From: Chaetoderma sp. LZ-2023a
Taxonomy: Eukaryota; Mollusca; Caudofoveata; Chaetodermatida; Chaetodermatidae
Assembly: GCA_034401795.1 (NCBI GenBank)
Contig: CM067366.1
Location: forward strand, 83,624,147-83,688,146
DNA: 64,000 nucleotides
Direction: 5' to 3'
Translations under genes and position numbers: made by a program
Shown here: piece by piece, positions 45,021 through 57,784 of the stretch
Position numbering within the stretch: the first letter of the stretch is position 1
Layout: each line of letters begins with the position of its first letter
Notes under the pieces: generated by a model
The model's input: the letters and a program-made list of their open reading frames with translations, nothing else
Databases searched by the model: none
What the model was told of the DNA's origin: nothing

Positions 45021-47084
45021 TGAAGAAGCTGTAATATGGTTTTAGTTCTGCAAAATTGGTGGCTAGTGGCTGGTTACAGACATGGCTATATTATCTCCAC
45101 TCCTCTAGCAGAACGCATTGCCTGATTTACACCTGGTGCTGATCAATGTTTTGCTCTAGTCCATGATCAAAACCTTGCACAGCATCGGCTGTACTGCTAG
45201 AAAAGAAGATTTTTTCCCCATAAACGTGGCATCTTTGAAGATTGGATATAAGCAAGCTCTGATTGAAACCCGTCAGTCGATGGCAACCATGTCCTAGCTG
45301 CTACGGCATGTGGCACACCATAGCACCAGGAGATATATTGAACAAAACGTCTTAATGGGATTAGTGACCCCATTTGTCAGCTTGACTCCAACAAACTCAT
45401 TCCACCGGACACATTCCACGAAGACAACACAAACCGCGGTAGTGGAAAGACATCTTATGGGCAATTACAAGGACGATTCAGTGCTTCCACACGACCACCG
45501 CACCGCACCGTACTGCACCGCACCGCACCGCACGCCACCACCCTACCCCGACCCAGCCAAGCATTAGTCTCCTCGTGGACTCAAATGGCATGATCCATGC
45601 TAAATGCTAACCTCACTTTGCAGTACTACAAGGTGCAGAATAATTAGGCTTATGCTCAAATATTCTCTGCTCTTATTCTAGCGGCTCCCTGCTAACTATG
45701 GCCCGTAGTGGAAAGATTCACTGAAGTTATAAGTGATAGTCATGTACTCGGGAGCGGCCTAAAATCACTTTGGCTAGGTGATTGGTTGCTGAGCGCATTG
45801 CTCTAGTGCTGACGAGTACGTCTACCAACGTCCGCGCCGATTAGACCAGAATAGTTGGTTTTACAACAGCTTCAACCATCTGACCTGGGAACTCATGGCT
45901 TATTATTGCATGATAGTTGAGTGAACCGTTGGCACTATTTCTAAATTGCTGGTGTTTCAACAATTTATCACGTGTATCACTTTTATTTCTACCATCAGAG
46001 ATGCACTACATGGAGAGAATTATGAAGTCCTCAAAAACCGACGGTTTAGTCATTCTGTTATAGTTCTACCAAAGCAGCTTTTAATCTAGCCCACTAGCTA
46101 GAGCGAAAGGATACCTGCATTTTCTGTAAAGAGGGAAGCCAGAGAGTTTGGCTAGTTATATACACATGTATATTCAAGAATTTCTGACCAGTTCTTGGCA
46201 ATCAGGGGAATTCCCTGTAGAGCCATAGAAGAGAACATGCGGAAACTCAACTGGAATTCCGCTGTATGGTTATGAAATCGTGTTGATGTTACTCAACATT
46301 AGGTTACAGCCTCTGGAATACTATGATAGTAGCATTAGGATTAACGATATCCACTGCTGATAGTTTCATCCTTGAACCGATTGACCCGTATAGAGAGACT
46401 CTGATCTACTTTCATAATTGTTGGTACATTAGCATGAGCAGCTCTGGGAACCGGCTGATATAATCCTGCATTCGGCATACAAAAGCTCATCTGATTGTTT
46501 CTTCGACCCTAGAAAAGCCGGCTGTGTTCTTTCGGAGAGATGGTAGACCAATGGATGGGAGAAAAAGCACATGGGTCTTTGGGCACCGTGTCCAGCTACT
46601 TTCTTTCACTTGTCGTAGATTCAGGCAATAGTCTGAACCAAGGATTCAACAGCCTCCATTTAGAATGACCGCGTTACTTTAGGACAGGGTAGTATCCCGT
46701 ATTTTATATGATAAGAATATTACTTATAGAAAGCGAACCGATTGACAAGACTCTGATAAAAGCCTGAGAGGCATTTCGGTCAAGAAAGGTAGTTGAATAC
46801 CGTATGTATGAGACTGACTTCAAGGTTCTGGAATTGTTTAAATGTGGAGAGAGACATGTTTGGAAACATGCTAATGTTGAAGGATCATAACCAATCTGGC
46901 ATCACCAGGTCAGATGCTGCACTGCTGCTGTTGGGAGCGATCTGATTTGTCACTCAAGTCTCTGGCGTCATAGTCAATTATGTCACCATGTAGCCGACAT
47001 CACAATCGCAACGATGTATTGTAGCTCCGTAGTGAAAATCGAACAGTCCGTCAGGTGTATGATGGATTTATAATTTAGCCTAAT
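45021..47084. other. Intergenic DNA, no gene seen
   Basis: Two kilobases without a convincing exon, RNA gene or known repeat, except a (CCGCA)n pentamer tract at about 45,500-45,535. Confidence 0.5.
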
Positions 47085-47160
47085 AAAGATTTTGTTGGAT
47101 ATTTTGAAACTAGTCAAATTAGTTTATGGATATTCGACAATTTACCTGTATAGTTAGCTT
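47085..47160. repeat. Fragment of the M1 central hairpin
   Basis: GTTGGATATTTTGAAACTAG and TCAAATTAGTTTATGGATAT are the two stem halves without the loop, followed by part of the adjoining arm. Confidence 0.6.
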
Positions 47161-48410
47161 AGAACTGAGATTCTGTTAATTCAGGTCTCGCAATATATAA
47201 ATCGTTTCGACCGCGCGTGCAAAGTGGACGGGGTTTCATCATCAAGCTTTCTCTAACTGTGAACATGCCGATACTTCTGCAGCTATCACGTAAGAAAAGA
47301 AGCACGATTTATTGTAGCATGAAGTCAAAACCCCAAGACTAGAGGACCAGTTTCATAACCGTTACATATAAGAAAGCCTCTTGTGTTCCAGCAACCTACC
47401 ATGGTCATCTACTTTGGTGATTCTGGCTAATGGTATCCCTCTACCCACCGAGTGGGTGTCTCAGTTAGATAGATGGCTGGAAACACGATCTAACGGTCTC
47501 GCCGGGACAGTATAACCAACCATGTATCAAAGTTTAGTCCAAATAGCGTGAGCCAATCAAGAGATATAAGAGGATCTGTTGAGATAAGCCAATATCTTAA
47601 TCTCAAAGGTGGGCCAGTGCAGGATATAATTCAATACGTGGACTGACAGGCGGGTGAGCAGGCGGACGGGTGGACGGTGGGACTACCAATGATAATTAAA
47701 CTGCGATTCATTTTAGCTAGGGATCGCTAAGTGGATATAGAATATTACTCTGTTGTAATGTGGTTGTTCCTGATGCAAGAACAACGTGCACCCGGAAAAC
47801 TTCTTTATTTTTAAAATGGGCGTATAATACTTGGCGATTGGCAACATTAACAGCACAGCCAAAGTGTTTACGTTTTCTCTTAAACATCAAAATTTAGTTT
47901 AAGAGTTATTTTGAAATGTGTTCAGTAAACATTACTTACGCACGTCAAGTATAGATACGCGGTGAGACCTGTTGGAACAATCATAGTTATGGTGTATAAG
48001 AAAGTCGTTTCTGATCCACTCTGATGTAGACAGCGGAATATTTTGCTACCATTATTTTTAAACCGAATACGAGTTTGACGTCCAATGAGAATCTATCCTC
48101 AAACAATCGCTATCAGAGAGTTCAAACACTCGCATAGAAAGGTTAAGATATTTTGGACTTTTTTGATTTTCTGGATTTCCGGATTGTGTTTATATTGTTT
48201 TCGGATAATGACCGAAGTTGTGGAATTCAAGTGTTCTTGTGCTAAGATTTGAGCCAAGTCTGGCAATGAGTTTATGAGATATCCCTTGATCCAGAACTTG
48301 TTCTGATCAATATACATGTATTTTTGTCCGCATCGCGGAAAAAGTCTGGAAATCTTTTTTCTCCGTAAGATGATTTGTTGAGCTAGTAATTCTTAAATAG
48401 AGCTTCGTAT
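47161..48410. other. Intergenic DNA, no gene seen
   Basis: AT-rich, with no supportable coding or repeat feature. Confidence 0.5.
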
Positions 48411-48485
48411 ATGCAGACACACATACAGACACCGACACACACACACGGACGCACACTCGCACGCGCGCACGTGCACACGCGCATG
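48411..48485. repeat. (CA)n / (CGCA)n microsatellite
   Basis: Alternating CA/CG/CA tract, degenerate. Confidence 0.85.
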
Positions 48486-48530
48486 CTCAAATACAATATT
48501 CTCTTGCCATTACGCGGCGAGTCTAATTCA

Positions 48531-48912
48531 GGAATCCAGTTTCCTCGTCAATCATATGTCGTCATAAACAACGTGACGTATAGGCTGACGTCACAATCAA
48601 TGACGTCATGAATGGCGTAGCCAAGTTCGTCACGAACGCTTAATTGATGACGGACTATGGGTTGTTGCACGAATTGTATGTCTTTACTATTTACCAAACA
48701 TGTTGTTGAATAGTTTGAAACTAATTTGACTTGGCGTTGTTGTTGTCATTGGCAGCAACAGCACCTAGTCTATTTAGTTTCAAAATATTCAACAGCTTAC
48801 CTGTATAGTTTTCTGTAAATTGAGATTCAGAGAGTAGAAGTATCGATCAATCCCAACATGGGAAGCGCGTGGGTGGAGCTTAGCTAGAGATCGGCAGCGC
48901 ATAGCTAAACTG
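48531..48912 (-). mobile_element. MITE-like element M1, copy E
   Basis: Reverse orientation. It has CTGACGTCAC and AATGACGTCATG, the central hairpin (GAAACTAATTTGACTTGGCG ... AGTTTCAAAATATTCAAC), and the GTGGGTGGAGCTTAGCTAGA arm. Confidence 0.85.
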
Positions 48913-49861
48913 CCCCCACCCCACCACCCCCATCCCATTATTTCATGTATTCAGACCTTGTACACACACATTATAAGAATGTTTACCACCAACTTAAACG
49001 GTTGTGTCCAAGAATGTCTACCTCAATTTCAAAGAAACAATACTGAAGTGATTTTGAAAAGCTTTGAAACTAATTTGACTACAAACCGTTACTGCCTTAA
49101 GACCGCAGCAGGCTCTATTTGAATTAGTTTCAAAATGTGCCGCATAATAGACCTTACATCGTTGCCTGATATATAATGGGTGGTCTCCAGTCGACAGGGT
49201 TTAAATTTTAAACCCTGTGAATAGGTCGTGAAGACATAGCGATGTAAAAATGCGAAACGCTAAAGGATGGAAGTCAGCCAAATGGTGAAACAGAGACACT
49301 GGTAAATATAGCCATTACTTCAGCTAGTTCAGCCACATACAATCATAAATCAATCCTAATACACGATTTTACATCTGCCTTCCAGAGTTTTAAACCTGAC
49401 ATTTATTTATGGAATACACCCCTGCAACGGATATTAGCCTGAGCTTGAATTCTTGTTGCGGGCATGAAAATGTCGGCGCATGACGCACTGTCTACATAGG
49501 CATACAATCCAGAGATAGCAAGACGAATTTGGTTAGATGTAGAAAAAATAGCACCATTGTTACAGGTTTTTGTATAGCCTAGGCCTTACTTAAACGAGGT
49601 ATTAAAGCGTGGATAAATCCTAGAGCCTCGATCCTTGAAATTGTAAGAAACGCCTGTATAATCAGGTATATATATATAGGTAGCTCTGACTGGGTAAGCT
49701 AGTACAACTAAAGATGCGATGCCTGAAAGAGTTATATCAAGGGCGAAATTTACTATGAGATGAAGAGTAGTTGAATCAAAGCCTAATAAATAGGCAGGGT
49801 ATTGAGACAAAGAATAAGAGCCTTTGAGTAGTTGGTAGAGAGATAAATATGGTGAATAGGG
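48913..49861. other. Intergenic DNA with an isolated M1-type hairpin
   Basis: A C-rich tract at 48,913-48,945. At about 49,066-49,140 a lone hairpin (TTTGAAACTAATTTGACT ... TGAATTAGTTTCAAAAT) resembles the M1 core. Otherwise nothing recognised. Confidence 0.55.
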
Positions 49862-50580
49862 CACACGCATCTAAGATGAGAATTGCTTGGGCACATGCAT
49901 CTAAGATGAGAATTGCTTGGGCACATGCATCTAAGATGAGAATTGCTTGCGCACATGTATCTAAGATGAATTTTGCTTGGGCATATGCATCTAAGATTAA
50001 AATTGTTTGAGCATATGAATCTAGGATTAGAATCGCTAGGGCATATGAATCAAAGATTAATATTGCTTGGGCATATTAGAATTGCCTGGACATATGCACC
50101 TAAGATTAGAATTGTTTGGGCACATGCATCTAAGATGAGAAAGAATTACTTGGGCATATGAATCTAGGCTTTGAACTGCTTGGGCATATGTATTTAAGAT
50201 GAAAGAGAATTGCTTGGGCATATGCATCTAAGATTAGAATTGCTTGGGCACATGCATCTAAGATGAGAATTGCTTGGGCATATGAATCTAAGATTAGAAT
50301 TGTTTGGGAATATGCATCTAAGATGAGAATTGCTTGGCCATATGAATCTAAGATGAGAATTGCTTGGACATATGAATCGAAGATTGGAATTGTTTGGGAA
50401 CATGCATCTAAGATGAGAATTGTTTGGTCACATGCATCTAAGATGAGAATTGCTTGGACATATGAATCTAAGATGATAATTGCTTGGCCATATGAATCTA
50501 AGATGAGAATTGCTTGGACATATGAATCTAAGATTAGAATTTCTTTGGCATATGCATCTAGGATTAGAACTGCTTGAATA
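49862..50580. repeat. 30-bp minisatellite, about 24 units
   Basis: The unit is GCATATGAATCTAAGATGAG followed by AATTGCTTGG, period 30 bp, with point variation and a few truncated units. As 30 is divisible by 3, several frames on both strands stay open and yield 10-residue repeats (ILDSYAQAIL and IAWTYESKMR types). No start context or signal suggests translation. Confidence 0.9.
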
Positions 50581-51835
50581 ATAATTACTATTATCATAAA
50601 CACAGCGTAATCCTGGATAGAGACCCTGATAGTTATGCCTTTTTGCACACATCAGAATGTTTTTCTTTTTTTTAAAAGCACATCCCGTTATTGAATGAGC
50701 TCTTTTCAGCGCAGCCAATACCGATCGCCTCCAGAACCACACAACTGTCATAACTAAGGATAGATGGCCGCCAAAGTCAACTCGGCAGCCATTTGGCATA
50801 ATTTTTGTGGGCCACACTGTGTTTCTTTAAGATGTGTGATCTTTCGGTTACACACCTCAGAGAAACTTTATTTTGTGTCCTGTTATTGACAGGTTTAACT
50901 GTACAATGATATTGATGCATGTAGAGCCAAAATAATCCAAGATGGCCGTCGTCGCTCATGGAAACTACAGAGAATGCCATATCTCTGGAACCACTTGACC
51001 AATTTCAATAATGTTAGAGTACATTTTACGGCGTTCAACTATGCCTGCTCATTTGGAATATGTTTCACGTCGACAGGCGGCCAGGGACATGCATCAAGGT
51101 CAAAGTCAATGCCATTTTTGTCCTCCCGCTGCAGAAATATGACTTCCTCTGGTGTGTATTGGTTTTTATCAATCGATTTGCATGATGTTAGACTCTATTC
51201 TTGGGTTTTCAAACATGCCAGATCATTTTGAATATGTTTTAACTTGATATGATGTCAAGGTCAGTGAGCAAGGTCAAGGTCATAGCCATTTTTATCCTTT
51301 CGATGCATAAATCAGAGGATATCTGGGATGAATTGCTCAATTTTCATGATATTCGACTTTATTGTATGGTTTTCAAACAGGCATGTTCATTTGGATTAGG
51401 TTTCAGTACGATAGGGGGGTCAATGTTACGCAGCATAATCAACATTATGTTTTACTATTTTAAACAGATTTCAAGTCGATTGGATGTCAAAGTCACGTGG
51501 TCCGGTCAAAAGAAAGGTCTACATATGCTGAACATTCGATAAAATCAATTATAAGTTCGTCACGTGGTAATTACAATTACAGCATAATAGAATATAAAAG
51601 TAAAAACATTTAAGAAACACATACAGAATCCCAGTTTCAAGGTCATCACCAATACAAATATGAAGACAGATAAGCAAATACAACTGTGACCAATCGTGAT
51701 GTAGTCAGAGAACTGCAGGGCATGTATATGTCAAGCAACTTACCCCGTTCTGAAAGGCACCAAAGAGATATACATATACGATATACCCAGGCAACACTTT
51801 TAATAAGATAAAATGTAGGATTTTAAGGCGTAGAT
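50581..51835. other. Intergenic DNA with a degenerate ~175-bp tandem repeat
   Basis: At about 50,985, 51,160 and 51,335 similar text recurs (CAATTTTCATGATATTCGAC / ATTTCAATAATGTTAGAGT; TCATTTGGAATATGTTT; CAAGGTCAAGGTCA). Roughly 3 diverged copies. The short frames that cross it are not supported as genes. Confidence 0.5.
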
Positions 51836-52378
51836 GAATGTTAAATTTCTGGGAAGGACTTCTAACCGGTAAACATGATAAATTATCACATCAAATATAC
51901 AATTATATGCATAAACAGTACAATGAGGAGGGGGTTCAATACAAATGGGTTAAGTATGTCGAACCAATCTTAAATAACGCATGGTACAGTTACTTGTCGA
52001 CCTCACAACAAATCATGGAAAAAGAAGTACAATATATAGTATAAAGCAGACTCATCGATCAGTTCAAACACACATGGCAAGAGTCATTAAGTAATTTATC
52101 TACGGGCGAAAAATATAGAATATTTTATCTGTTTAAAGCCTTATTTATTAAAATTAAATGACGCTAATAGAAGAACTCTTACGAAACGTAGGACTGTCAA
52201 TCACCGCCTACCAATTGAAACAGGCCGCTGGACAGGAATAGTTAAAATCAACAGAACATGTCCATTATGCAATAATAATGATATTGGTGACGAATACCAT
52301 TACTTGTTTCTATGTCCATTCTTTGAAGAATCCCGTAAATTATTCATACCTGCTTATTACTCTACACGACCAAACTTA
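51836..52378 (+). pseudogene. C-terminal part of an L2/CR1-like LINE, second fragment
   Basis: Same protein region as 40,862-41,712. It begins MLNFWEGLLTGKHDKLSHQI and, after several frame changes, shows RRTVNHRLPIETGRW, then CPLCNN and EYHYLFLCPFFEESRKL, the conserved C-terminal Cys-Cys-His-Cys region of these LINE proteins. It is cut off at 52,378 by a partial M1 element. Confidence 0.75.
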
Positions 52379-52515
52379 CAACAGCTTACCTGTGTGGTTT
52401 TTTGGAAATTGATAGTCAGAGTGTATTCATAGATCGATCGATCCCAACACAAGCGAGATGTGGGTGGAGCTTAGCTAGAGATGGGCGGGGCATAACTAAA
52501 ACCGGAAAGGTCCAT
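52379..52515 (-). mobile_element. MITE-like element M1, copy F (truncated)
   Basis: Only the arm from ACAGCTTACCTGTGTGG to ACCGGAAAGGTCCATGG remains. The hairpin and CRE-like arm are missing. Confidence 0.75.
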
Positions 52516-55055
52516 GGAGCCTCCTTATCCTAACAGAAAGAACGTGATTTATGTAAAATATCCAGTCATACATGTATCTTATCAGAATTGTAAAATTGTG
52601 ATGGCATTCGCGGATGTTTAGTTTGTCTGATGCAATGTTGCCTTAGCAGTTAGAAGACTATTTTTCTATTTCCTCACACACTCAAATACACTCGGTAGAA
52701 GTTTGCAACTTATACATTTGTCAGATGTGTTATTTTATTTGTCTACCATCAGACCTACAGCAGTGCTCACTGTCAATAGAGCTTAATCCATTTCTTTCTA
52801 TATACACGGGTATATCATATTGTCTGCCAGTGCTTTGATAAGGATGATGAACAACCATGAGGCTAGAGATTTAAAGGTGCCACCTGACGGAGTATTTTCC
52901 AGTATTTCCCAATAATTTCCAAGTATTATCCAGTGTTTTCTGTTTTTCCCCACTATGTCCTACTTGCCCTGGGAAATATGATCATTTCCAGGGAATTACC
53001 AATCGTGATAGTAACAGATTACAGTGCTCGACCCAGTAAGCGCAAGGACTGGCAGCATTTCGTTAACTATACATGCATGTTTCTTTGCTGCTTCGCAATA
53101 ACAATGACTGGTCTGCCCTTGATCGGTGATTACATGGTAGCATAGTTTTTCATATTATCTGTGTGGTAGTAATTCATAAGACGTGCAAAGACAGCATCTG
53201 TGTCATTCGGGACAACCGTTATCTCACGTTGCTCATCGGTTCGGGTATATCATTAGACACTATCTGATAAATAAGGTTAGTGTCTGCTTCTTGCTGTTGC
53301 CAGATCGGTTCTTATTGCCACTACACCCCTATTGCGGATCTCGAAGGGCCCAGCTTCCTCTCCAATCAGAAGTAATTTTTGGCGATGGGTATGTACATGT
53401 GATGCCATATCTTCGGTTAGAAGGCTGAAAGCATGGCATAGTAGCTCCTTCTTATTTTCCGACACTAAATACTATTTTCTGTGGTAGTAACTTGCTGTTC
53501 AATTGTAACTGGTGGACCGGATTCAGCAGATATTTCACTTCACGTGACGCGCGCTGTAAGATTATCATATTACCAAGCGAATACTAGGCTGCATCACCAA
53601 TTATCACTCTCTTTGTAATGATATATTTCATGTTCGTTGCATAGTCATTAACTGTGCCATTGATGGGCCAAAATATTACCGAGAGTAGTGCCGATCAATG
53701 TATGATTGAGACGACAATGTTACAAGATGTCTTCGCGGATACCGAAAACGGTGTTTTAGCGATGATTTTGATGTGGCTGCTTTAATTTTTCTTGTCGACT
53801 CGAACATTAACATTGGAACATTGGGACTGGGAATAAGTCATGTGAATGGGCATCCTTGATATTAACTTCGCGTCCACTAGGCCGATGACCCGAGTAACAG
53901 TCGTCTCTGCCACACACTTTAGCGTCTCCAATATTCACATATTTGTTTCTACCATTGTAAGCACTTTTGAATGGTCTCATGCAAGACATCTGAGAATTTC
54001 TGACCGAACTCATTCATTTGATCGAGCCCTATTCATAGCGCAACCAGCACATTGACTGTAGCGGTTCCATGTTTTCCCATCCCGATGTTAAGCATAACAT
54101 CTGGGTGATTCTCTAGATCCATAGGCCGGGTAGGATTAATGTATTACTCGAGTTTTGCCCTGATGGCTTCACTGTCCCTTTTGTAATCAGCTATACTTCT
54201 CCTCCCTCCATCCTTTTGTTTGTCAACAGAGGCACGGGTCTTAAATCATGTCGCCCAGGTCCGCCTTCAAACGACTGCAAGCTTAAAGACTAGGCCAACT
54301 TATGTAGCGGATGTGGCCTCACTGTTATACTCTTTATCCTACTGGTGTCTCATGATATGCCCTACCTTCATGAACCAAGCAAGAACCCTTTTGAAAGTAC
54401 CTCCATGGACTGTAGGTAATACATAACATAGCTCGCTTAGTGTACATGTCCATCCGCAAAATGGTATCTAGAACCGTCATCAAATCTCCATTTGACTCAA
54501 GCACGTGATCATAAAAACACCTCGGATTATTTCTTCAGCAAGCATATATAATGCTCGAATGTTCAGGAAAAACTGTTATCTAGTCAGTGGTCATTAGAGA
54601 GCTAGAGGTTTCGTAACCCCACCAATCCATTAGTATAGATATCAATATCATCATAGCATATTTCATAAATAACAACCATTATGAAAATGGGATGACCGTA
54701 TGAAGGCTTCGTGGATTCCATGACCCATTAATACAGATTAACTTCATATTACACTAAACTATCATTCTAGTTTATTATGAATCAAATTAGAGCCCAAGCC
54801 TAGGAAAACGTGGCCATTGTTTGCTGCAATATTGACTTTTACCGTATGTAGTCCTCGAAGGAACTTATACATTTTTTCAATATATTCCTTGAGCTTTAAA
54901 GCCTATATTTAGACACCGAAATCATTATCCTAGATTTAAGTTAAAGGAAGATAGATCCCAAAAACATGAAATGGTGGCCAACATAATAGATTTATCAAAA
55001 ACAAGGTTTTGATAGGGGACACAATGGGTTATACAAATCAATCAAAATAAAAGCT

Positions 55056-55060
<5 letters not shown>
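52516..55060. other. Intergenic DNA, no gene seen
   Basis: No exon, RNA gene or known mobile element could be supported. A degenerate TTTCC-type repeat sits at about 52,895-52,945. Weak bottom-strand similarity to DNA-transposon proteins at 53,200-54,060 was judged too poor to report. Confidence 0.45.
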
Positions 55061-55131
<71 letters not shown>

Positions 55132-55590
55132 ACAGACAGACAAAGACAACTATTCTTAAATAAATTAAATCCCAAGCAAAATCAATGTGGGTGGGTGGTG
55201 GGTGGGTGAGTGAGTGGGTCGGTGGGTGATGAGTGGGTGGGTGATGAGTTGGTGGATGCGTGCATGCGTGCGTGTGTATGCTTGCGTGCGTGTGTGTGTG
55301 GGTGGGTGGGTGGGTGTGTGGGTGTGAGTGATTTCATTAGTGAGTACATTGGTTCGCTGGTTTGCGCGTGCATGCATGCATTCGTGCGTCTGTTCGTGCA
55401 TGCGTTGGTGCATGTATTATTGTGGACTTTGTTGCATGTGTTACTGCATGCATTCTTGCATGCATTCGGGCATGCAGTCATGCATGCATTATTGGATGCA
55501 TTTGGGCATGTATTATTGCGTGCATTCGTGCATTCATTCAGGCATGCGCGTGTGTACGCGTGTGCATTCGTGCGTATAGTTTCTCAATCA
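55061..55590. repeat. Compound microsatellites (CAGA)n, (CAGG)n, (GGGT)n, (TGCA)n-like
   Basis: (CAGA)n then (GGCA)n at 55,061-55,142, GGGT/GGTGA repeats at 55,190-55,330, and degenerate TGCATKCRTG repeats to about 55,580. Overlapping frames (Cys-Met-His, Cys-Ala) are repeat artefacts. Confidence 0.9.
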
Positions 55591-55661
55591 TTTAGGAGCA
55601 ATCCCAGCTATCACATGTTGATGCGACCTACTGTTTAGTACACTTTACCCTAACTAATCTC

Positions 55662-55680
55662 AAGGGGGGGGGGGGGGGGC
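55662..55680. repeat. Poly-G run
   Basis: GGGGGGGGGGGGGGG, an almost pure G tract. Confidence 0.9.
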
Positions 55681-55775
55681 TGGGGGTGAACACTCTAAGT
55701 AAATCTAAAAATTGGTCTTGATGGGACAAATTCTCAATTAAATTCCTGTGCCAATGCGTTTTTGCAGTGCAAAGA

Positions 55776-55875
55776 CCGACCGACCGACCGACCGACCGAC
55801 CGACCGACCGACCGACCGACCGACCGACCGACCGACCGACCGACCGACCGACCGACCGACCGACCGACCGACTGA
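55776..55875. repeat. (CCGA)n microsatellite
   Basis: About 24 perfect ACCG/CCGA tetramers. Confidence 0.95.
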
Positions 55876-55929
55876 CAGACAGACAGTCAGTTTACTTTTA
55901 TGCATGTGCCAATGCCGAGTTTTTTCAGT

Positions 55930-56063
55930 GAGATAGACGGACTGACGGATGGATGGGCGGGCGAGTGGGCGGGTGGGCAGACGGACGTGTGTGAGTGCCG
56001 GCTGATGGGCGGGCGGGCGGGTGGACTGACTGACTGACTGACTGACTGACTGACTGACTGACT

Positions 56064-56127
<64 letters not shown>

Positions 56128-56240
56128 GGCAGGCAGGCAGGCAGGCAAGCAAGGAGGCATGCAACCAGCAAGACGGGCCTGTGAGTAGGCAGATAGGCAG
56201 GCAGGCATGCATGCATGCAGGCAAGCAGGCAGGCATTAGG
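55930..56240. repeat. (GACT)n-(GACA)n-(GGCA)n compound microsatellite
   Basis: Perfect GACT block (56,024-56,064), GACA block (56,062-56,127), then GGCA with ATGC interruptions. The Cys-Leu-Ser-Val frames on the bottom strand are artefacts. Confidence 0.95.
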
Positions 56241-56850
56241 CAGGTAGGCACATATGCAGGTAGGCATGTAGGCATGTGGGCTGCTAGGTATATAGGCAGC
56301 TATGCAGCTAAGCAGGCGGGCATCTATCAGTTACAGTAGTCGAGTTTCGGTTACTGATGATATGGCGGTGGAGCGGTACTGGTAGGATGAGTTGTGCGAT
56401 GCGGCATATGTTTTAGCTATGGAAGATTTGAGAGAACCGATGAACATAGAGAGGAATCTTGTAGTTGATGTATTGTGTGCTAGATGTAATTGATGGGACA
56501 TAGGTTCCTCCAAACAGTTAGTCAGCTATTCTACAGGCTGGCTAGCAAGTCAGGATCTATCTCCTCACTGATAAAAGCCATTATGACATCTACTGGTGTT
56601 CTAATAATCAGGGCTATAGGATGAAACTAATAAAAATCTTTACACCCTGAAAATGAGAAAGGACACATTATTCGATGTATGAGAAATGCTTGCTGAATAT
56701 TTCGGTATTAGTTTGACTTGAAACCGTTGTTCCCTAAGTAGTTTGAAGTAGACAGTATCTTGTATGAATGATTTCCTTGAACTTAATAACCTGGATAAAG
56801 ATACAGTACGTCGCTTCGTTTTTAGTTAGTACTCGTACGTAGTCTCAGCC
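56241..56850. other. Intergenic DNA, no gene seen
   Basis: Nothing supportable except an M1-like half-hairpin at about 56,690-56,745 (TATTAGTTTGACTTG). Confidence 0.5.
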
Positions 56851-56854
56851 CGTG

Positions 56855-57012
56855 TATCAGTATGTCCATTTGTCGGTCCGTCTATCTGTCGGTCTGTCTT
56901 TCTGTCGGTATCTCTGGCTGTCGGTCTGCCTCTCTGTCAGTCTGTCTGGCTGTCGGTTTGTCTCTATGTCGATCTGTTTAACTGTCTGTTTGCGGGCTTG
57001 CCTATCTGCATG

Positions 57013-57076
<64 letters not shown>

Positions 57077-57175
57077 CATGCCTGCCTGCCTGCCTGCCTG
57101 CCTGCATGCCTGCCTGCCTGCCTGTCTTTCTGCCTGTATACCTGCCTGGTTGGTCAGTCGGTCGGTCGGTCAGCA
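56855..57175. repeat. (TCTG)n-(TGCC)n compound microsatellite
   Basis: Degenerate GTCKGTCT then a long CCTG/TGCC block (57,010-57,135), then GGTC. Open frames (Cys-Leu-Pro-Ala) are artefacts. Confidence 0.95.
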
Positions 57176-57660
57176 GGTCGGTTGAGTTCATGAGATTTGT
57201 ATTGTGTAATGATTCAATGAGCAACCTAGTGAGAACTGCACGAACCCGGTGTTTCATAATCCACGCGAGCCATTGTAGTAAACTGCGATCATACGATGGT
57301 GGTTTCTTAACATACACTAAACCGGAACGAACCGCTATCATTTGGCCCGAAATACAGGTGGGTGTTGTATCGGCTGATCGACTGTGAACGATAATTATGG
57401 ACGCAGTGCTTCTAACTTTTTGGCGAAACCACGGCCATAGCTTACTTGGTTGAGCCACCATTGCCATTTAACTGCGCCATCTTGTGACCCACCTCACCCA
57501 CCCCACCACGCCCCAAAACATACATTCTCTATGATAAAGTGTTGTAGTAGTTGACACATTGCCAAACTCACAATGTCTATTACTATGAAGTGCTGTTGCT
57601 CGCATTTCGCGGAGAGTTTAAACACATCCAGCTAGCGATTCGGGGTAGATACGTCATATA
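57176..57660. other. Intergenic spacer, no gene seen
   Basis: Contains a C-rich tract at 57,488-57,520. No exon recognised. Confidence 0.5.
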
Positions 57661-57663
57661 TAA

Positions 57664-57687
57664 CAAAATACACGCACGAAAGCACGC

Positions 57688-57736
<49 letters not shown>

Positions 57737-57760
57737 GACACGCACGCATACATACACGCA
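57664..57760. repeat. (CGCA)n microsatellite
   Basis: GCACGCACGCACGC-type tract, near perfect for about 70 bp. Confidence 0.95.
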
Positions 57761-57784
57761 CTCACAATCACACCCTAAATATTT

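Noticed and set aside
49862-50580. CRISPR-like array (30-bp repeats)
   Set aside because: Units are directly adjacent with no unique spacers, and the context is eukaryotic.
53200-54060. Bottom-strand remnants resembling a DNA-transposon nuclease
   Set aside because: No DDE-type motif order could be established and the frames change too often.
55210-57387. Cys-Leu-Pro-Ala, Cys-Leu-Ser-Val and Cys-Met-His proteins on both strands
   Set aside because: All lie on microsatellites (CCTG, GACA, TGCA types).
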